A stretch of 64,000 nucleotides of DNA from an uncultured Pelagibacteraceae bacterium (GTDB taxonomy: Bacteria > Pseudomonadota > Alphaproteobacteria > Pelagibacterales > Pelagibacteraceae), in assembly GCA_902630915.1 (NCBI GenBank), contig CACOWD010000002.1, positions 3,910-67,909 of the forward strand. The letters are read 5' to 3'. Shown here piece by piece: positions 36,772 through 45,082 of the stretch. Numbering within the stretch: position 1 is the stretch's first letter; the number at the start of each line of letters is the position of its first letter. Under the pieces are notes generated by a model that saw nothing but the letters and a program-made list of their open reading frames with translations, searched no databases and was not told the DNA's origin. A program made the position numbers and the translations under genes.

Positions 36772-37397
36772 TGAAAAAATCTAAAAGAGTTAAGAAAAGT
36801 AATTCTTGGAAAATTAAACAACATAGAGATCAATTTTTTAAAAAATCTAAAACTTTAGGTTATCGATCAAGAGCGTCTTTCAAATTAATTGAACTTAATA
36901 AAAAATTCAAATTTATTCAAAAAAATTCAAATCTTTTAGATCTTGGTTCGAGCCCAGGCGGGTGGTCTCAGGTAGTAAGTGCAATAGTTAAAAAAGGTAA
37001 GATACTATCCGTTGATATAAGGTCCATGGCGCCAATAGAAAATGTTGAATTTTTAAATTTTGACATTTTTGACAAAAGCTGTGAAGACAAAATAATAAGT
37101 TTTTTTCAAAGCAAAATAGATGTAGTTATTTCAGATATGGCTGCAGATACGACAGGGGTAAAATCCCTTGATTCTATTAGAACTAATCAGTTATGTTCAA
37201 AAGTCATCAATTTATCCTCAAAAATACTAAAACAAAAAGGGACTTTAGTATCTAAATTATTTATGGGAGAAGATTTTTTAGAGGTAAAAAATTTAGCTAA
37301 ATCAACATTTAAAGAAGTAAATTTTTTCAAACCAGAATCAAGTAGAAATGATTCTAAAGAAACTTATATACATTGTAAGTCTTTAATGACTTTATAA
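36771..37397 (+). CDS. rlmE: 23S rRNA (uridine-2'-O) methyltransferase RlmE
   Basis: RlmE/FtsJ methylates U2552 of 23S rRNA in a late step of large-subunit assembly. SAM motif LLDLGSSPGGWSQV at about residues 55-68, YRSRASFKL with the first catalytic Lys, SDMAADTTG with the catalytic Asp, and a late LVSKLF with the Lys are present; the final Glu of the K-D-K-E set is in the KETYIHC end. The 208-residue length is typical; the N-terminus is lysine-rich. Confidence 0.94.
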   Translation: MKKSKRVKKSNSWKIKQHRDQFFKKSKTLGYRSRASFKLIELNKKFKFIQKNSNLLDLGSSPGGWSQVVSAIVKKGKILSVDIRSMAPIENVEFLNFDIFDKSCEDKIISFFQSKIDVVISDMAADTTGVKSLDSIRTNQLCSKVINLSSKILKQKGTLVSKLFMGEDFLEVKNLAKSTFKEVNFFKPESSRNDSKETYIHCKSLMTL

Positions 37398-37423
37398 TTT
37401 TTAAATATTGTTTATAATTATAT

Positions 37424-38503
37424 ATGGGAACAATAAAAGAATCTTTAACCTTTGATGACGTCCTGCTACTTCCGCAGTATTCTGATGTTTTGCCATCAGA
37501 AACAAATATATCTTTGGATTTAACTAAAAAGATTTTACTGAAAGTGCCATTTTTATCATCTGCAATGGATACAGTAACGGAGTCCAAAATGGCTATTGCG
37601 ATGGCCAAAGCTGGGGGCATAGGAGTAATTCATAGAAACTTGAATATTAAAAATCAAACCAAAGAGATAATAAAAGTTAAAAAGCAAAACTTAATAGTGG
37701 GTGCAGCAGTTGGCACCAATCTTGAAGATATTGAGAGAGCCAAGTCATTAATAAATAACGGATGTGACCTAATTGTAGTAGATACAGCCCACGGTCATAG
37801 TGAAAAAGTTCTTAAGGCTTTATCAAAATTGAAAAAATTAGATAAGACTATTCCTATTTGTGTAGGGAATATTGCCACAAGCAAAGCTGCAAAAAAATTA
37901 TATAATTCTGGCGCAGATATTATCAAAGTTGGAATTGGCCCAGGATCAATTTGCACAACTCGTATGGTAGCTGGAATTGGTGTTCCTCAAATATCTGCGA
38001 TCATGGAGGTAAAACAAGCACTAAAGAATAAAAAAATTAAGATTATATCAGATGGTGGTATTAAATTTTCAGGAGATATTGCTAAAGCTTTAGCAGCAGG
38101 AGCCGACGCTATAATGATGGGATCAATTTTTGCTGGAACAGATGAGAGTCCAGGTAAGAAATTTAAAGTTAAAGGTAAAATTTTTAAGCAGTATCGAGGA
38201 ATGGGATCAATCGGAGCAATGTCATCTGGTTCAGCAAATAGATATTTTCAAAAAAATTTTAAAGATAAATCAAAATTTGTACCAGAAGGTGTTGAAGGTA
38301 GAGTTGAGTATAAAGGAAATGTATCAAAAATAATTTATCAACTCAAAGGTGGATTGAGATCTTCAATGGGATATATTGGTGCTAAAAATTTAAAAGAAAT
38401 ATCTAAAAATGCTAAATTTATTAAAATTACAAAAGCAGGATTTTATGAGAGTATGGTTCATAGTGTGGAAATGACTCAAAAAACTTTTAATTACAAATTA
38501 TGA
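37424..38503 (+). CDS. guaB: IMP dehydrogenase lacking the CBS (Bateman) domain
   Basis: IMPDH makes XMP, the first committed step to GMP. The TIM barrel is complete: [23 protein letters not shown], catalytic Cys177 in [18 protein letters not shown], and the flap RGMGSIGAM followed by ANRYF and VPEGVEGRV. The roughly 120-residue Bateman module (two CBS domains) that normally interrupts the barrel is absent: EIIKVKK (81-87) runs straight into [10 protein letters not shown]. The size (359) resembles GMP reductase, but the Cys loop, flap and position before guaA indicate IMPDH. Allosteric ATP/GTP control should be absent. Confidence 0.92.
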   Translation: MGTIKESLTFDDVLLLPQYSDVLPSETNISLDLTKKILLKVPFLSSAMDTVTESKMAIAMAKAGGIGVIHRNLNIKNQTKEIIKVKKQNLIVGAAVGTNLEDIERAKSLINNGCDLIVVDTAHGHSEKVLKALSKLKKLDKTIPICVGNIATSKAAKKLYNSGADIIKVGIGPGSICTTRMVAGIGVPQISAIMEVKQALKNKKIKIISDGGIKFSGDIAKALAAGADAIMMGSIFAGTDESPGKKFKVKGKIFKQYRGMGSIGAMSSGSANRYFQKNFKDKSKFVPEGVEGRVEYKGNVSKIIYQLKGGLRSSMGYIGAKNLKEISKNAKFIKITKAGFYESMVHSVEMTQKTFNYKL

Positions 38504-38922
38504 AATTAATTATATTTAAAACTTTTATTTTTTTCTTTTTTCTTTCTGTAAATCTTTTCGCTAATACACAATTTTTTAAAGAGGGAGTAAATTTTTTTAA
38601 TAGTAAAGAATACAATAAAGCAAAATTCAAATTTGAACAAGATATTGTAATGAATCCAAAAAATGAGATGTCATATTTATATCTTTCGAAAATATTTAAT
38701 GAACTTGATAATAAAAACTTAGAAGAACAAAACTTAAATACTGTTATTTTATTAAATCCGACAAATGAAGAAGCTATTTATAATTTAGCTCAATTAAAAC
38801 TACAGAGTTCAGATTATAAGAAAAGTAAAGAATTAAATGATAAATTAAAAAAATTGTGCAATCAATTTTGTGATCGAAGTACTAGACTTAATATTGAAAT
38901 TGAAAATTTATCTAAAAAATAA
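38500..38922 (+). CDS. Secreted or periplasmic TPR protein
   Basis: The 140-residue protein starts with a signal peptide (FKTFIFFFFLSVNLFA, cleavage near residue 22) and continues with about two to three tetratricopeptide-like helical repeats (for example FNSKEYNKAKFKFEQDIVMNP and NLEEQNLNTVILLNP). Two cysteines lie near the C-terminus in CNQFC. It overlaps guaB by 4 bases and is followed at once by guaA, so it is embedded in the guanine operon; its function there is unknown. Confidence 0.8.
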   Translation: MKLIIFKTFIFFFFLSVNLFANTQFFKEGVNFFNSKEYNKAKFKFEQDIVMNPKNEMSYLYLSKIFNELDNKNLEEQNLNTVILLNPTNEEAIYNLAQLKLQSSDYKKSKELNDKLKKLCNQFCDRSTRLNIEIENLSKK

Positions 38923-40482
38923 ATGCAATTTCATATTAAAAGAGAAAAGATTTTGATTATCGATTTCGGTTCACAAGTAACAAAGTTAATAGCTAGAAGA
39001 GTAAGAGAGTTTGGAGTTTACTCAGAGATAATAACCCCAGAAAAAATTTTCAATTTAACAGATTTTAGTAAAATAAAAGGTTTTATTTTGTCTGGCGGAC
39101 CTTCATCTGTTACAAAAAACAAATTCCAAACTGTGCCAAAGAAAATATTTTCAAAAAAAATACCAATTCTTGGAATTTGCTATGGTTTACAACTAATAGC
39201 TAAAATGCATGGAGGGAAAATTAAAACTTCAAAAAAAAGAAGAGAATTTGGTAGAGCGGTAATTAGTCAAAAAAGAAAATCACCGCTTACAAAAAATTTT
39301 TTTCAATTAAAAAAAACTGTTTGGATGAGTCATGAAGATGCAGTAATTAAATTACCCAAAAATTTTAAAACTGTTGCATCTACAAAAAACTCAAAATTCA
39401 CTATAATTGAAAATATAAAGAAAAATATTTACGGTGTACAATTCCATCCTGAGGTTACACATACAGAGAATGGAAATCAAATTTTTAAAAATTTTATTTT
39501 TTCAATATGTAAAATGAAAAAAAATTGGAGTCTCGCGTCTCAAAAAAATAAAATCATTCAAGACATTAAAAAAGAAGTAAAAAAAGAGAGGGTAATTTGT
39601 GCTTTATCAGGCGGCGTCGATAGCAGTGTTGCCGCGCTTTTGATAAATAGAGCTATTAAAAGAAATCTAATTTGCATTATGGTAGATACAGGTTTGATGA
39701 GAAAAAATGAGTTTAAGCACACTTTTAAGATTTTTAAAAATGAATACAAATTAAATGTAAGATTAATAGATGCCTCAAAAATTTTTTTGAAAAAACTTAA
39801 GAATATTAAGGATCCTGAAAAAAAAAGAAAAATAATCGGTAATTTATTTGTAAATATATTTGAGAAAGAGTCAAAAAAAATCAAAAATGTCAAATTTCTT
39901 GCACAAGGAACATTATATCCAGATATAATAGAAAGCAGGTCGTCTACTGGAAGCAAAACATCAAAAATAAAATCGCATCATAATGTAGGAGGTTTGCCTA
40001 AAAAAATGAGTTTAAAATTGATAGAACCATTGAAGGAATTCTTTAAAGACGAAGTTAGAATTCTAGGAAAGTCTTTGGGTCTCACAAAAAAAATACTTTA
40101 TAGACATCCGTTTCCAGGACCTGGACTAGGTATTAGAATTATTGGAAGTATTGAAAAAGAAAAAATTAGAATTCTTCAAGAAGTTGACCATATATATATA
40201 AATGAATTGATTAATTGTGGATTGTACAGCAAAATTTGGCAAGCTTATGCAGCGTTACTTCCAATTAAAACAGTAGGTGTGATGGGCGATTCACGAACTT
40301 ATGAGCATACATGTTTATTAAGAGCAGTGACTTCAGAAGACGGTATGACGGCAGATTACTTTTCTTTTCCAAAACATTTTCTAGACAAAATTTCAAACAA
40401 AATTGTAAATAATGTAAAAGGAATTAATAGAGTAGTGTATGATATAACATCAAAACCACCTAGTACTATAGAATTAGAATAA
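38923..40482 (+). CDS. guaA: GMP synthase (glutamine-hydrolysing)
   Basis: GuaA converts XMP to GMP. The N-terminal class I glutaminase domain has the nucleophile elbow LGICYGLQL and the [10 protein letters not shown] block with the catalytic His/Glu; the ATP-pyrophosphatase domain has the P-loop [10 protein letters not shown] near residue 230; the C-terminal dimerisation domain ends [13 protein letters not shown]. Length 519 is normal. The stop overlaps the panB ATG by one base. Confidence 0.97.
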   Translation: MQFHIKREKILIIDFGSQVTKLIARRVREFGVYSEIITPEKIFNLTDFSKIKGFILSGGPSSVTKNKFQTVPKKIFSKKIPILGICYGLQLIAKMHGGKIKTSKKRREFGRAVISQKRKSPLTKNFFQLKKTVWMSHEDAVIKLPKNFKTVASTKNSKFTIIENIKKNIYGVQFHPEVTHTENGNQIFKNFIFSICKMKKNWSLASQKNKIIQDIKKEVKKERVICALSGGVDSSVAALLINRAIKRNLICIMVDTGLMRKNEFKHTFKIFKNEYKLNVRLIDASKIFLKKLKNIKDPEKKRKIIGNLFVNIFEKESKKIKNVKFLAQGTLYPDIIESRSSTGSKTSKIKSHHNVGGLPKKMSLKLIEPLKEFFKDEVRILGKSLGLTKKILYRHPFPGPGLGIRIIGSIEKEKIRILQEVDHIYINELINCGLYSKIWQAYAALLPIKTVGVMGDSRTYEHTCLLRAVTSEDGMTADYFSFPKHFLDKISNKIVNNVKGINRVVYDITSKPPSTIELE

Positions 40483-41273
40483 TGAATAAAAAAATAAAAA
40501 AAATTATTAATAAAAAAAATGTTTCGAAGATAGTTAGTCTTACAGCTTATTCTAGGAATATTGCAAAAATTTTAGATAAATATTGTGATATAGTTTTAGT
40601 TGGTGACTCAATGGCTAACGTTTTATATGGCCAAGAAAACACTCATAAAATTTCACTTACAACAATTATTAATCATACGATTAGTGTGAAAAAAGGAATT
40701 AAAAAATCATTATTAGTAGTGGATATGCCTAAAGGGACATATTCAAGTAAAAATAAGGCTAGGAAAAACGCAAGATTAATTATGCATTCAACTAAATGTG
40801 ATGCTATTAAGATAGAAAGTAATAAGAAAAATTACAATATAATAAAAGATTTAACCAACAATAAGATTCCAGTAATGGGGCATATTGGCTATACCCCACA
40901 ATTTAATAAAAAATTTAGTGTACAAGGCGACACAGAAAAAAAATCAAAAAAACTCCTTGACGAAGCTTTGCTAATAGAAAAAGCAGGAGCTTTTTCTATT
41001 GTGTTAGAATGTTTGACAGCAAATACTTCAAAATTAATTACCAGCAATCTTAAAATTCCGACTATTGGAATAGGATCTTCCATAAATTGTGACGGCCAAA
41101 TTCTTGTAACAGACGATATGTTAGGTTTAAGCGGATTTTATCCAAAATTTGTAAAAAAATATACTTTCTTGAATAGAATAATTGAAAAAGCCGTCAAAAA
41201 ATATACTAAAGAGGTAAGAAAGATGAGTTTTCCCTCTGAAAAAAATTTTTTAAATGGAACAAGAACAAAATAA
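40482..41273 (+). CDS. panB: 3-methyl-2-oxobutanoate hydroxymethyltransferase
   Basis: PanB makes ketopantoate, the first step of pantothenate (CoA precursor) synthesis, using methylenetetrahydrofolate. All expected active-site residues are present: Asp42 (LVGDSMANVLYG), Asp81 (VVDMP), Lys110 and Glu112 (AIKIES), His134 (GHIGYTPQ) and Glu176 (VLECL). The length of 263 is normal. It is in the guaB-guaA run and overlaps the following YfgM-like gene by 20 bases. No panC or panE is in the window. Confidence 0.93.
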   Translation: MNKKIKKIINKKNVSKIVSLTAYSRNIAKILDKYCDIVLVGDSMANVLYGQENTHKISLTTIINHTISVKKGIKKSLLVVDMPKGTYSSKNKARKNARLIMHSTKCDAIKIESNKKNYNIIKDLTNNKIPVMGHIGYTPQFNKKFSVQGDTEKKSKKLLDEALLIEKAGAFSIVLECLTANTSKLITSNLKIPTIGIGSSINCDGQILVTDDMLGLSGFYPKFVKKYTFLNRIIEKAVKKYTKEVRKMSFPSEKNFLNGTRTK

Positions 41274-41766
41274 TAATAAAAAAGAATTTAAAGACAGAAT
41301 ACTTTTTTTGATTAAAGAAAATAAATTGAAAGTATTACTTTCCTTCATATTTTTACTAATTATTTCAACTTTTCTGATAACAAAAAATATTTTTGAAAAA
41401 AAGCAAAATAATTTAATATCAGAAAAATACATTAAGGCAGGATTATTTTTATCATCAGGTGAAAAAGATAAATCTTTGAAAATTTTAGAAGAAATCATAA
41501 AAAGTAATAATAAATTTTATTCAATTCTAGCTTTAAATACTATTTTAGAAAAAAAATTAATAGAAGATAAAAAAAAAATTTTAAATTTTTTTGAAATAGT
41601 TGAGGATTTGAATATTGAAAAAAATCAAAAAGATTTAATTATTTTTAAAAAAGCACTATATTTAATAAAAAATTCTAATTTTAGTGAAGGTCATAAGCTT
41701 TTAGAAGCTTTGATTAAATCTGACTCAGCGTTGAAATCTCAAGCTGAGGAGATATTAGATAAATAA
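41254..41766 (+). CDS. YfgM-like membrane-anchored TPR protein
   Basis: The 170-residue protein has a cytoplasmic lysine-rich start, one membrane helix (VLLSFIFLLIISTFLI, about residues 29-44) and a helical periplasmic domain with TPR-like pairs (KYIKAGLFLSSGEKDKSLKILEEIIKS). This is the layout of YfgM, the SecYEG-associated chaperone-like protein. As in E. coli yfgM-bamB, a BamB-like lipoprotein gene follows, after 3 bases, which supports the call. Sequence identity to YfgM cannot be judged by eye. Confidence 0.7.
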   Translation: MEQEQNNNKKEFKDRILFLIKENKLKVLLSFIFLLIISTFLITKNIFEKKQNNLISEKYIKAGLFLSSGEKDKSLKILEEIIKSNNKFYSILALNTILEKKLIEDKKKILNFFEIVEDLNIEKNQKDLIIFKKALYLIKNSNFSEGHKLLEALIKSDSALKSQAEEILDK

Positions 41767-41769
41767 AAG

Positions 41770-43089
41770 ATGAAAATATTTTTGATTATATTTTTGTTGA
41801 CAACCTCTTCTTGTTCTTTCGATGATAAATCAGGAATTTGGACCTCCGATAAAGATATTGTTGAAAAAAATAATCAATTTAAAGATTTTGAGACTTTATA
41901 TTCATCAAAAGAGGGATTTAATAAGATAATAGAGATAAAGAAAGATTTTAAATTTAAAATTTCCCCACCGATTAATAACTTAAATTGGAATGATATTTTT
42001 TATAATCAAACTAATAATTTTGATAATTTTCAATATAAAAATGAAAATACAATTATATTAAAAACAAAAAAACTATCAAATAAAGTAACTAATAAACATA
42101 TTTTACAGCAAGAAGACAAAATTATCTTATCAGATGAAAAAGGAAATATAATAGTTTTTTCTTTAACTAATAATAAAGTAATTTCAAAGTACAACTTTTA
42201 TAAAAATAAAATTAAAAATATTAAAAAAAACTTAAATCTGATTATAGAAAAAAATATCATTTTTGTTTCAGATAATGTCGGGTATCTTTATGCTTATGAC
42301 TTTCAAAAAAAAAAAATCTTGTGGGCAAAGAATTTAAAAATTCCATTCAGATCAAATCTTAAGATATTTGATAATATCCTGATAGCAGCTCATCAAAATA
42401 ATAGTTTACATTTTTTTAACAAAACTAATGGTGAAATTATCAAATTGATTCCTACTGAAGAGAACATTGTAAAAAATGAATTTACAAACAATTTAGCTAT
42501 AAGTGAAAACAGATTATTTTTTTTGAATACTTATGGGTCTTTATATTCGATAAATATGAAAAATTTGAATATTGAATGGTTTTTAAATTTAAATGATTCT
42601 TTGGATCTAAATCCAAGTAATTTATTCTTTGGTTCCGAAATTGTGATTAAAAATAATAAACTTTTGGTGTCAGCTAATCAATTTTTCTACATTTTGGATT
42701 TATCAAGCGGATCAATAATTCAAAAGAAAAACTTTACCTCAATAACAAAACCACAGATTTTGAATGATTACGCTTTTTTAATTACAAAAAATAAATTACT
42801 TGTGTGTATAAACTTAATTAATAGTAACATGATTTATTCTTATGATATTGATAAAAAAATTGCAGAATTTTTAGATATTAAAAAAAAGAGAGCAAATTTT
42901 AAACAATTATTTATTATAAATAATGAAATATTTTTAATTTTAGACAATTCATACATTGTTAAATTAAATCTATCTGGATCGATAAGAGAAGTAACTAAAT
43001 TACCATCTAAAGCTTTTTCAAGCCTAATATTTACAAATAGATCCCTTAAATACCTTAACAGATCTAATAAATTGATCGTTTTTAATTAA
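41770..43089 (+). CDS. bamB: BamB-like outer membrane lipoprotein (PQQ-type beta-propeller)
   Basis: The N-terminal lipoprotein signal ends in TTSSC with the lipidated Cys at residue 15. The 439-residue chain has repeated beta-propeller blades of the PQQ/BamB kind (for example VSDNVGYLYAYDFQKKKILWAKNL and LNTYGSLYSINMKNLNIEWFLNL). BamB is a scaffold of the BAM complex that inserts outer membrane proteins. The preceding YfgM-like gene supports the role. The protein is divergent and lysine/asparagine-rich. It converges on purF with a 4-base overlap. Confidence 0.8.
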   Translation: MKIFLIIFLLTTSSCSFDDKSGIWTSDKDIVEKNNQFKDFETLYSSKEGFNKIIEIKKDFKFKISPPINNLNWNDIFYNQTNNFDNFQYKNENTIILKTKKLSNKVTNKHILQQEDKIILSDEKGNIIVFSLTNNKVISKYNFYKNKIKNIKKNLNLIIEKNIIFVSDNVGYLYAYDFQKKKILWAKNLKIPFRSNLKIFDNILIAAHQNNSLHFFNKTNGEIIKLIPTEENIVKNEFTNNLAISENRLFFLNTYGSLYSINMKNLNIEWFLNLNDSLDLNPSNLFFGSEIVIKNNKLLVSANQFFYILDLSSGSIIQKKNFTSITKPQILNDYAFLITKNKLLVCINLINSNMIYSYDIDKKIAEFLDIKKKRANFKQLFIINNEIFLILDNSYIVKLNLSGSIREVTKLPSKAFSSLIFTNRSLKYLNRSNKLIVFN

Positions 43090-44537
43090 TTATTTGACTT
43101 AGCACTTAATAAAGAAAGCTGTTTAATTTTTAGTCCTTTTAATTTATCGGATGGTTTAATTGGATATTCACCAGTAAAATAGTGATCACTAAATTGTGGG
43201 TAAGAAGAATTTCTTTCTGAACCTGATAAAGCTTTATATAAACCATTTAAACTTAGAAACTTTAAACTACTCGCATTAATGTATTTACTCATTTCTTTTA
43301 AATTCTTTTTATGTGCTAATAATTCCTCTTTCGTAGGCATATCAACTCCATAATAATCTGGGAATTTTATTTCTGGGCAAGCAATTCTAACATGGACTTC
43401 TCTTGCCCCACCCTCATAAAGCATTTTTACAATTTTAAGACAAGTGGTGCCCCTGACCAATGAGTCATCTATTAGTATAATTGATTTATCTTTTACGATA
43501 CTTCTTGTCGAGCTAAGTTTTAACTTAACGCCAAGACTCCTAATATTTTGCGTTGGCTCAATAAAAGTTCTTCCTACATAATGGTTACGTATAAGACCAA
43601 GTTCAAATTTTTTTCCAGATTGATTTGCATAACCTAGAGCTGCTGGAACTCCAGAGTCAGGTACTGGGACTACCAAATCTGCCTCTAAATCAGACTCTTT
43701 CGCAAGCTCAGAACCTAGCTTTTTTCTGTATTCATATGCACATTTCCCATTTATTAAACTATCAGGTCGGGCAAAATATATATATTCAAATACACAAGGT
43801 CTTGATTTTTGATTAGGAAATGGTTTTATACTTGTTAGAGTATTGTTTTCTACAATTACTATTTCACCATTTTCAACTTCTCTTATAAAAGTAGCTCCTA
43901 CAATATCTAGCGCACAAGTTTCAGAAGCAAATATGTATGAACTGTTTAATTTGCCAATCACCAAAGGTCTTATTCCAAAGGGATCTCTCACACCAACGAG
44001 CTTTTTATTTGTCATTAAAACTAGCGAATATCCACCTTGTATTTGAAATAGGGCTTCTATAAGCTTATCCTTAAATTTCTCTCTTTTCGATTTTGCAATT
44101 AGTTGTACGATAGTCTCCGTATCGCTAGTTGTTCTAAAAATGGCACCTTCTTTTACTAGAGTTTCTCTCAACAATAATGCGTTTGTAAGATTTCCATTAT
44201 GTGCCACACTTAAACCACCAATGTGTAAGTCAGCAAAAAAAGGTTGAATATTTCTTAATGAAGTCTCACCCGTTGTAGAGTACCTTGTATGACCAATTGC
44301 TGAAATTCCAGGTAATTTATTTATTGTTTCTGGATCAGTAAAATGATCACCTACCAAACCTTGTCTTTTTTCTGAATGATAGTTTTTTCCATCAAAAGAA
44401 ACTATTCCGCAACCTTCTTGGCCCCTATGTTGTAAAGCATGTAAACCTAGAGCAACTAAAGCTGATGAATCTTCATGATTTGAAATACCAAAAATTCCAC
44501 ACTCTTCTCTCAATTTATCTTGACTAAATTTTTTCAA
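43086..44537 (-). CDS. purF: Amidophosphoribosyltransferase
   Basis: PurF makes phosphoribosylamine from PRPP and glutamine, the first step of purine synthesis. After a 12-residue propeptide the N-terminal nucleophile is Cys13 (EECGIFGI). The PRPP-binding loop IILIDDSLVRGTT and the Fe-S/processing-type features of the B. subtilis-like class are visible, with later cysteines. It overlaps the upstream cvpA by 14 bases; the cvpA-purF pair is conserved in many Proteobacteria. Confidence 0.96.
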   Translation of the reverse strand: MKKFSQDKLREECGIFGISNHEDSSALVALGLHALQHRGQEGCGIVSFDGKNYHSEKRQGLVGDHFTDPETINKLPGISAIGHTRYSTTGETSLRNIQPFFADLHIGGLSVAHNGNLTNALLLRETLVKEGAIFRTTSDTETIVQLIAKSKREKFKDKLIEALFQIQGGYSLVLMTNKKLVGVRDPFGIRPLVIGKLNSSYIFASETCALDIVGATFIREVENGEIVIVENNTLTSIKPFPNQKSRPCVFEYIYFARPDSLINGKCAYEYRKKLGSELAKESDLEADLVVPVPDSGVPAALGYANQSGKKFELGLIRNHYVGRTFIEPTQNIRSLGVKLKLSSTRSIVKDKSIILIDDSLVRGTTCLKIVKMLYEGGAREVHVRIACPEIKFPDYYGVDMPTKEELLAHKKNLKEMSKYINASSLKFLSLNGLYKALSGSERNSSYPQFSDHYFTGEYPIKPSDKLKGLKIKQLSLLSAKSNN

Positions 44538-45072
44538 TTTTTTCTTTCGTATCTATAAAGTCTTCACTTGAGGGAAATTCCTCTATTAAAATTTCACTCC
44601 CTTTGCTAATTAAATTAAAAGAGATAGCATCTTCAACTGATATACCCCAGTTTTTATATGGATAAAACCAATTTAATATGGAAAAAATACATACTGATAC
44701 TACGTATCCCTTAAAAAATCCAAATAACAAGCCGAATATTTTATCTATTAAACCAACCCCAGTCCATTTGACAGCTCTTCCAATTGCTTTACCAATAACA
44801 ATCATCAAAAATAAAGTTAAAATAAATATTCCTATACCGAGGCCAACATTGTTGATAAACTCTGACTCTACATACTCACTTACTGTAGGTTGAAGTTTTG
44901 GCACCATTATTATTGTAACTACTGTAGAGATTACCCATTTCATAAATGATATTAAGCTTAACGAAAATCCTTTTAAAAAACATTGAATGATACAATATAT
45001 AAAAATAAAAATTGTTGACATATCAAAAATATTTATATTGTTTAATATTTCTTCAAAAAAATTAGTTAGCAT
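44524..45072 (-). CDS. cvpA: CvpA-family membrane protein
   Basis: The 182-residue protein has four hydrophobic helices in the CvpA arrangement, with LKGFSLSLI in the first loop and GLIDKIFGLLFGFFKGYVV as the hallmark helix pair. CvpA was first linked to colicin V export and in other bacteria affects envelope robustness; its biochemical function is open. Upstream of purF with overlap, as in many relatives. Confidence 0.88.
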   Translation of the reverse strand: MLTNFFEEILNNINIFDMSTIFIFIYCIIQCFLKGFSLSLISFMKWVISTVVTIIMVPKLQPTVSEYVESEFINNVGLGIGIFILTLFLMIVIGKAIGRAVKWTGVGLIDKIFGLLFGFFKGYVVSVCIFSILNWFYPYKNWGISVEDAISFNLISKGSEILIEEFPSSEDFIDTKEKIEKI

Positions 45073-45082
45073 AATTATTGCA

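Noticed and set aside
37424..38503. Alternative call of GMP reductase (guaC) from the short length
   Set aside because: The Cys loop [18 protein letters not shown], flap motifs ANRYF and VPEGVEGRV, and position before guaA are those of IMP dehydrogenase.
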